Positions 60,822 through 64,000 of a DNA stretch of 64,000 nt are shown one piece after another; position 1 is the stretch's first letter; each line of letters begins with the position of its first letter. The translations under genes were made by a program, and so were the position numbers. The notes under the pieces are model-generated. The model made no database searches and was not told the DNA's origin. It worked only from the letters and a program-made list of their open reading frames with translations. Location of the stretch: assembly GCF_000746255.1 (NCBI RefSeq), contig NZ_JQKW01000009.1, forward strand, positions 1-64,000, written 5' to 3'. This DNA is from Thermodesulfobacterium hydrogeniphilum. GTDB taxonomy: Bacteria > Desulfobacterota > Thermodesulfobacteria > Thermodesulfobacteriales > Thermodesulfobacteriaceae.

Positions 60822-62135
60822 ATGGAAGAAATTATAAAAAATTTATTAAAAAAAGAAGCTCAGTCTGTAGAATTTTGGATAGAATTAGAAGAAGGTATAG
60901 AAGTAGAAAAAAGAGACGGTAAAATCTTTTTAAAAGAAAGATACAATGAACAAACCTTTACAGTTAGATATTTAAATAAAAATGGAAAAGCTGGGCTATC
61001 TTATAACACCTTTTTAAATCCTGTAAGTATAGAAGAAACTTGTTTAAAGGCTAAAGTTTTATCTGAACATGGAGTTCCAACGGTTTTCCCAAAACCCTCT
61101 AAATACCCTGAAATTTCTCCTAAAACTTTTCATTTCTTAACTTTTGATGAAATTTTAAATATACTTAATGAAGTTGAAGAAGAGCTCTTTGATTTTGATT
61201 CTGCTATAAAAAGAATAGAAAAATTAAAACTTTCTTGTGGAACAAATAAATATATTCTTTTAAGAAAAGACTTGAAGTTTAGTTGGGAAGTTCCTTTTTA
61301 TAGTTTTATAATTTCTGTAGTAGCCAAAAATAATGAAAAAGAAGCCTCTGCTTATGAATGGTTAGAAGATACGAAATTGGATTTAACAGAGATTAAAGAA
61401 AGAGCATTTTTAGCCTGCAAAAAAACTTTGGCTTTATCTAAAGCTAAAAAAGGTAAAAGTTTGAAAATTCCTGTTTTATTTCCACCTTTTATTAGTGTAG
61501 AGTTTTTAGATTTATTAGAATTTGCTTTTTTAGGAGATGAGGTTTTAAAAGGCAGATCTTATTTGAAAGATAAACTTGGGAAAAAAGTTTTTTCAGAAAA
61601 ACTAACTTTATACGATGATGGTATAAATCCTGATTTGCCTGAAAGCAGACCTTTTGATGATGAAGGAGAGGCCCAAAATAAAAAAGTTTTGGTGGAAAAA
61701 GGAGTAGTTAAAGAATTCCTATTTGATACTTTTTGGAAAAAAGAAGCAGAAAAAAGAGGTTTTTCAAATATAAGAGCAGGCAATGCAAGAAGACCTGATT
61801 TTACCACTTTTCCTAAGGTATCTTCTACCAATTTTTATATAGAAAAAGGAGTTTTAACTCAAAAAGAACTTCTGAATTTAAATACTGAAGTTTTTGAAGT
61901 TTTGGAAATTTTAGGTGCTCACACATCAGATCCTATCTCCGGAGATTTTTCTTTGGGAGTTTCAGGAATTTACTACAAAAACGGAGAGCCAGTAGATTAT
62001 TTTTCTGAAATGGCTTTATCTGGAAATTTTTTTGAATTATTTAATAATATAATAGAAATAGGATCAGATCTTAAATTTTATGGAAGCACGGGCAGTCCAA
62101 GTTTATTAATCAATAAAATGGATATAGGAGGTTAA
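60822..62135 (+). CDS. PmbA/TldE-like protein
   Basis: The TldD/TldE pair forms a metalloprotease complex that processes peptides such as microcins and antitoxins. This 437-residue member has KRDGKIFLKERYNEQTFTVRYL at the N-terminus and RPFDDEGEAQNKKVLVEKGVVKEFLFDT and LGVSGIYYKNGEPVDYFSEMALSG at the C-terminus. The HExxH of the catalytic TldD is absent, so it is the TldE (PmbA) type. No tldD is in the window. It follows eno by 4 nt. Confidence 0.88.
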   Translation: MEEIIKNLLKKEAQSVEFWIELEEGIEVEKRDGKIFLKERYNEQTFTVRYLNKNGKAGLSYNTFLNPVSIEETCLKAKVLSEHGVPTVFPKPSKYPEISPKTFHFLTFDEILNILNEVEEELFDFDSAIKRIEKLKLSCGTNKYILLRKDLKFSWEVPFYSFIISVVAKNNEKEASAYEWLEDTKLDLTEIKERAFLACKKTLALSKAKKGKSLKIPVLFPPFISVEFLDLLEFAFLGDEVLKGRSYLKDKLGKKVFSEKLTLYDDGINPDLPESRPFDDEGEAQNKKVLVEKGVVKEFLFDTFWKKEAEKRGFSNIRAGNARRPDFTTFPKVSSTNFYIEKGVLTQKELLNLNTEVFEVLEILGAHTSDPISGDFSLGVSGIYYKNGEPVDYFSEMALSGNFFELFNNIIEIGSDLKFYGSTGSPSLLINKMDIGG

Positions 62136-62141
62136 AATTTA

Positions 62142-63179
62142 ATGGAGATCAAAGAAGCTATAGTTAAACTTAAAGAAGGACAAAGTCTTACTAAGAAGGA
62201 ATCTTATGAAGTTTTTAAAAAAATAGCTACACAAAATTTTAATGAAGAGGAAGTAGAGAAATTTTTAGATTTTTTACAAAAAAAAGGAGAGACTTGGCAG
62301 GAAATTACTGGAGCAGTGCTTGCTTATAGAGAAGTTATGACTCCTTTACCTCATAAATTGCCGGAAGATGCAATTATAGTGGATACTTGCGGAACAGGAG
62401 GAGACCAGAAAAATAGTTTTAATTTTTCTACAGCTGTGGCTATTGCTCTTTCTGCAGAGGAAGGGATCTATGTAGCAAAACATGGAAACAGGTCTATTTC
62501 AAGCAAATGCGGGAGTGCTGATCTTCTTGAGGTTTGCGGAATACCCATAGATCTTTCACCTGAGGCTTCAGCTCAGGCTTTAGAAGAAATAGGATTTGCC
62601 TTTCTTTTTGCTCCTATTTATCATCCAGCTTTTAAAAAAATTACTCCTATAAGAAAACGTTTAGGAAGAACCATCTTTAATGTTTTAGGACCACTTTTAA
62701 ATCCAGCTAAACCTAATTATCAGCTTTTAGGAGTATATAACTTTTTATTTACAGAAAAAATAGCTTATGTTCTTGATAGCATAGGAGTAAAAAGGGCTTT
62801 AGTAGTTTTTGGAGAGGAAGGATTTGATGAAATCACAATTACAGGTTCTACTAAGATTTCAGAGCTTAGAGATGAAAAAATTACCACTTATTATGAAGAT
62901 CCAGAAAAATTTGGTTTTGAAAGGTGTGAAGATCTATCAGAGCTTGAGGTAAAAAGTCCTGAAGAAAGCAAAAAGATCTTGGAAAGAGTCTTAAAAGGTG
63001 AACAAGAAGGACCTATTATGGATATGTTCCTTTTAAATCTTGGAGGAGCTCTTTATCTCTGTGAAAAGTCTATAGATTTTAAGGGAGGCATTAAGAAGGC
63101 TAAACAGTTAATAGAATCAGGTAAAGCCTGGGAAAAATGGCAGGAGATCCAGAAATATTACAGAAAGCTGAAAAACTAA
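62142..63179 (+). CDS. trpD: Anthranilate phosphoribosyltransferase
   Basis: Second step of tryptophan synthesis. The 345 residues have VDTCGTGGDQKNSFNFSTAVAIAL (PRPP site), VAKHGNRSISSKCGSADLLE, FLFAPIYHPAFKKITPIRKRLGRTIFNVLGPLLNP. The family region normally containing YDELT is here GFDEITI. GGAGGTT precedes the ATG. No other trp gene is in view. Confidence 0.95.
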   Translation: MEIKEAIVKLKEGQSLTKKESYEVFKKIATQNFNEEEVEKFLDFLQKKGETWQEITGAVLAYREVMTPLPHKLPEDAIIVDTCGTGGDQKNSFNFSTAVAIALSAEEGIYVAKHGNRSISSKCGSADLLEVCGIPIDLSPEASAQALEEIGFAFLFAPIYHPAFKKITPIRKRLGRTIFNVLGPLLNPAKPNYQLLGVYNFLFTEKIAYVLDSIGVKRALVVFGEEGFDEITITGSTKISELRDEKITTYYEDPEKFGFERCEDLSELEVKSPEESKKILERVLKGEQEGPIMDMFLLNLGGALYLCEKSIDFKGGIKKAKQLIESGKAWEKWQEIQKYYRKLKN

Positions 63180-63349
63180 ACGATTTTATTCTATTTTGAA
63201 ATTTTTAAAAATTATAAAAAATTACAGAAGAGAAAATGTGACAGTTTGGAAACTGGTTATTTCTGTTTCAGAGTCTGGATGTTTTGATGTAGCTTTGAAA
63301 GTATATCTTGTAACTTTGTAAAAGTTGTAGATTGGAAATATGAAACTTT

Positions 63350-64000
63350 TCAAGTTATTAGTTCTGAAATAGAACTAATAACTTCTTCTACTGCGATAGA
63401 CTTTAAGCAATTGTAATGTCCATATTTGCATGTTCTCTCAAAGCATGGACTACAGGAAAGTTCTTTTTTTAAAATTATAGCATTTGGATTTAAAGGACCT
63501 GTAGCTTCTGGATCAGTTGATCCAAAAATAGCAATTTGCGGAATTTTTAAGGCTGCTGCCAGATGCATTAGCCCTGAGTCATTAGATATCACCAATTTTG
63601 CCAGGGAAAAAATTCCTGCTACAGTTAATAAATCTGTTTTTCCGCAAAGATTATAAATTTGAGGAGAATTATCTTTTATAAAATCTCCGATTTCTTTTTC
63701 TTTAACCCCTCCTGCAATAACTATTGCGTATCCTAACCTTGTCAGGTCCTTAGCTAAAGCTCTATAATACTCCTTAGGCCACATTTTGGCAGGCCCATAA
63801 GCAGCACCTGGTGCAAGCACAATAAAAGGTTCATCAACTCCTTTTAAAAGCATCTTAGCCTTCTTTAAAATTTCCTCATCCAAAGGCAAAATTAGCTCTT
63901 TAAAATCACAAGGGAGTTCTAAAGATTTTAAAAGATTTAAGTAATAATCTCGCTGATGAAGTTTATTTTTGGGAGGTTTTACTCTTCTGGTTAAAAGAAA
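63350..64000 (-). CDS. ADP-heptose:LPS heptosyltransferase, C-terminal part (cut by window edge)
   Basis: GT9 glycosyltransferase that adds heptose to the LPS core. 216 residues are visible and the frame is open to the window end. LAPGAAYGPAKMWPKEYYRAL is the ADP-heptose site, LVISNDSGLMHLAAALKIPQIAIFGSTDPEATGP the conserved nucleotide-binding region, and the C-terminal CSPCFERTCKYGHYNC Cys-rich segment is typical of the WaaF/RfaF group. The visible frame reads on upstream of the first TTG, so the true start lies outside. Confidence 0.92.
   Translation of the reverse strand, partial: FLLTRRVKPPKNKLHQRDYYLNLLKSLELPCDFKELILPLDEEILKKAKMLLKGVDEPFIVLAPGAAYGPAKMWPKEYYRALAKDLTRLGYAIVIAGGVKEKEIGDFIKDNSPQIYNLCGKTDLLTVAGIFSLAKLVISNDSGLMHLAAALKIPQIAIFGSTDPEATGPLNPNAIILKKELSCSPCFERTCKYGHYNCLKSIAVEEVISSISELIT
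63354..63382. terminator. 12-bp perfect hairpin at the end of the heptosyltransferase gene
   Basis: GTTATTAGTTCT, GAAAT, AGAACTAATAAC. It covers the last codons of the minus-strand gene. No T-run directly follows on either strand, so it may be a 3'-end stabiliser rather than a classic terminator. Confidence 0.4.

Overview
The window is AT-rich, tightly packed bacterial DNA. The gene set points to an anaerobic, thermophilic, Gram-negative sulfate reducer of the Thermodesulfobacterium type. The main clue is a 16-heme Hmc/Tmc transmembrane redox complex. Others are a futalosine-pathway menaquinone gene (mqnE), FolE2 and QueH for tRNA modification, LPS heptose genes, a CooC-like ATPase and an AddAB-type nuclease. 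The lineage is inferred from gene content and was not tested by a search.

Layout. 1-0.7 kb: end of tuf, rpmG and tRNA-Trp. 0.8-4.2 kb: cooC-like, folE2, birA, then rmuC on the other strand. 4.3-4.6 kb: tRNA-Gln, tRNA-Ser and tRNA-Thr. 4.9-8.6 kb: a shortened MoaE-like gene, queH, a phosphatidyltransferase, mtaB and an ATP-grasp gene. 8.7-16.8 kb: an envelope cluster with two GT-C transferases, two LPS-kinase-like proteins, a GT4, a sulfotransferase and a GT2. 16.7-21.4 kb: mqnE, addB and a detached AddA-type nuclease domain, transcribed divergently from ilvE. 22.5-24.1 kb: a TPR protein and trmB. 24.3-32.6 kb: tmcD, tmcC/hmcE, tmcB/hmcF, hmcA, hmcD, hmcB, hmcC and a histone-deacetylase-like gene. 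32.6-37.5 kb: an HlyD plus ABC-2 exporter. 38.2-44.8 kb: ruvB, panB, rpmI, rplT, pheS, pheT, an IHF-like gene and a merR gene. 45.2-51.6 kb: a TetR-controlled RND efflux operon that looks foreign. 52.0-57.3 kb, minus strand: rlmE, sbcD, dapB, an mrp-like gene, a DUF364 gene, a small membrane protein and murI. 57.4-63.2 kb: recA, a heptose kinase, eno, a PmbA/TldE-like gene and trpD. A partial heptosyltransferase closes the window.

The most striking point is that the CCG-type iron-sulfur subunit of the Hmc/Tmc complex is read through an in-frame TGA at 27102-27104. This TGA sits exactly where a conserved Cys (E-C-G-H) is expected. It is followed at SECIS distance by a perfect 7-bp hairpin with a G near the start of its loop. 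The gene is best read as a selenoprotein, not a broken gene.

Other notable points: many operon-head genes lack a Shine-Dalgarno sequence and have a -10 box only 6-11 nt before the start codon, suggesting widespread leaderless mRNAs. The tuf gene changes codon usage abruptly near base 390. The AddA-type nuclease domain is encoded without its helicase and has its own consensus promoter, which shares its -35 with the divergent ilvE promoter.
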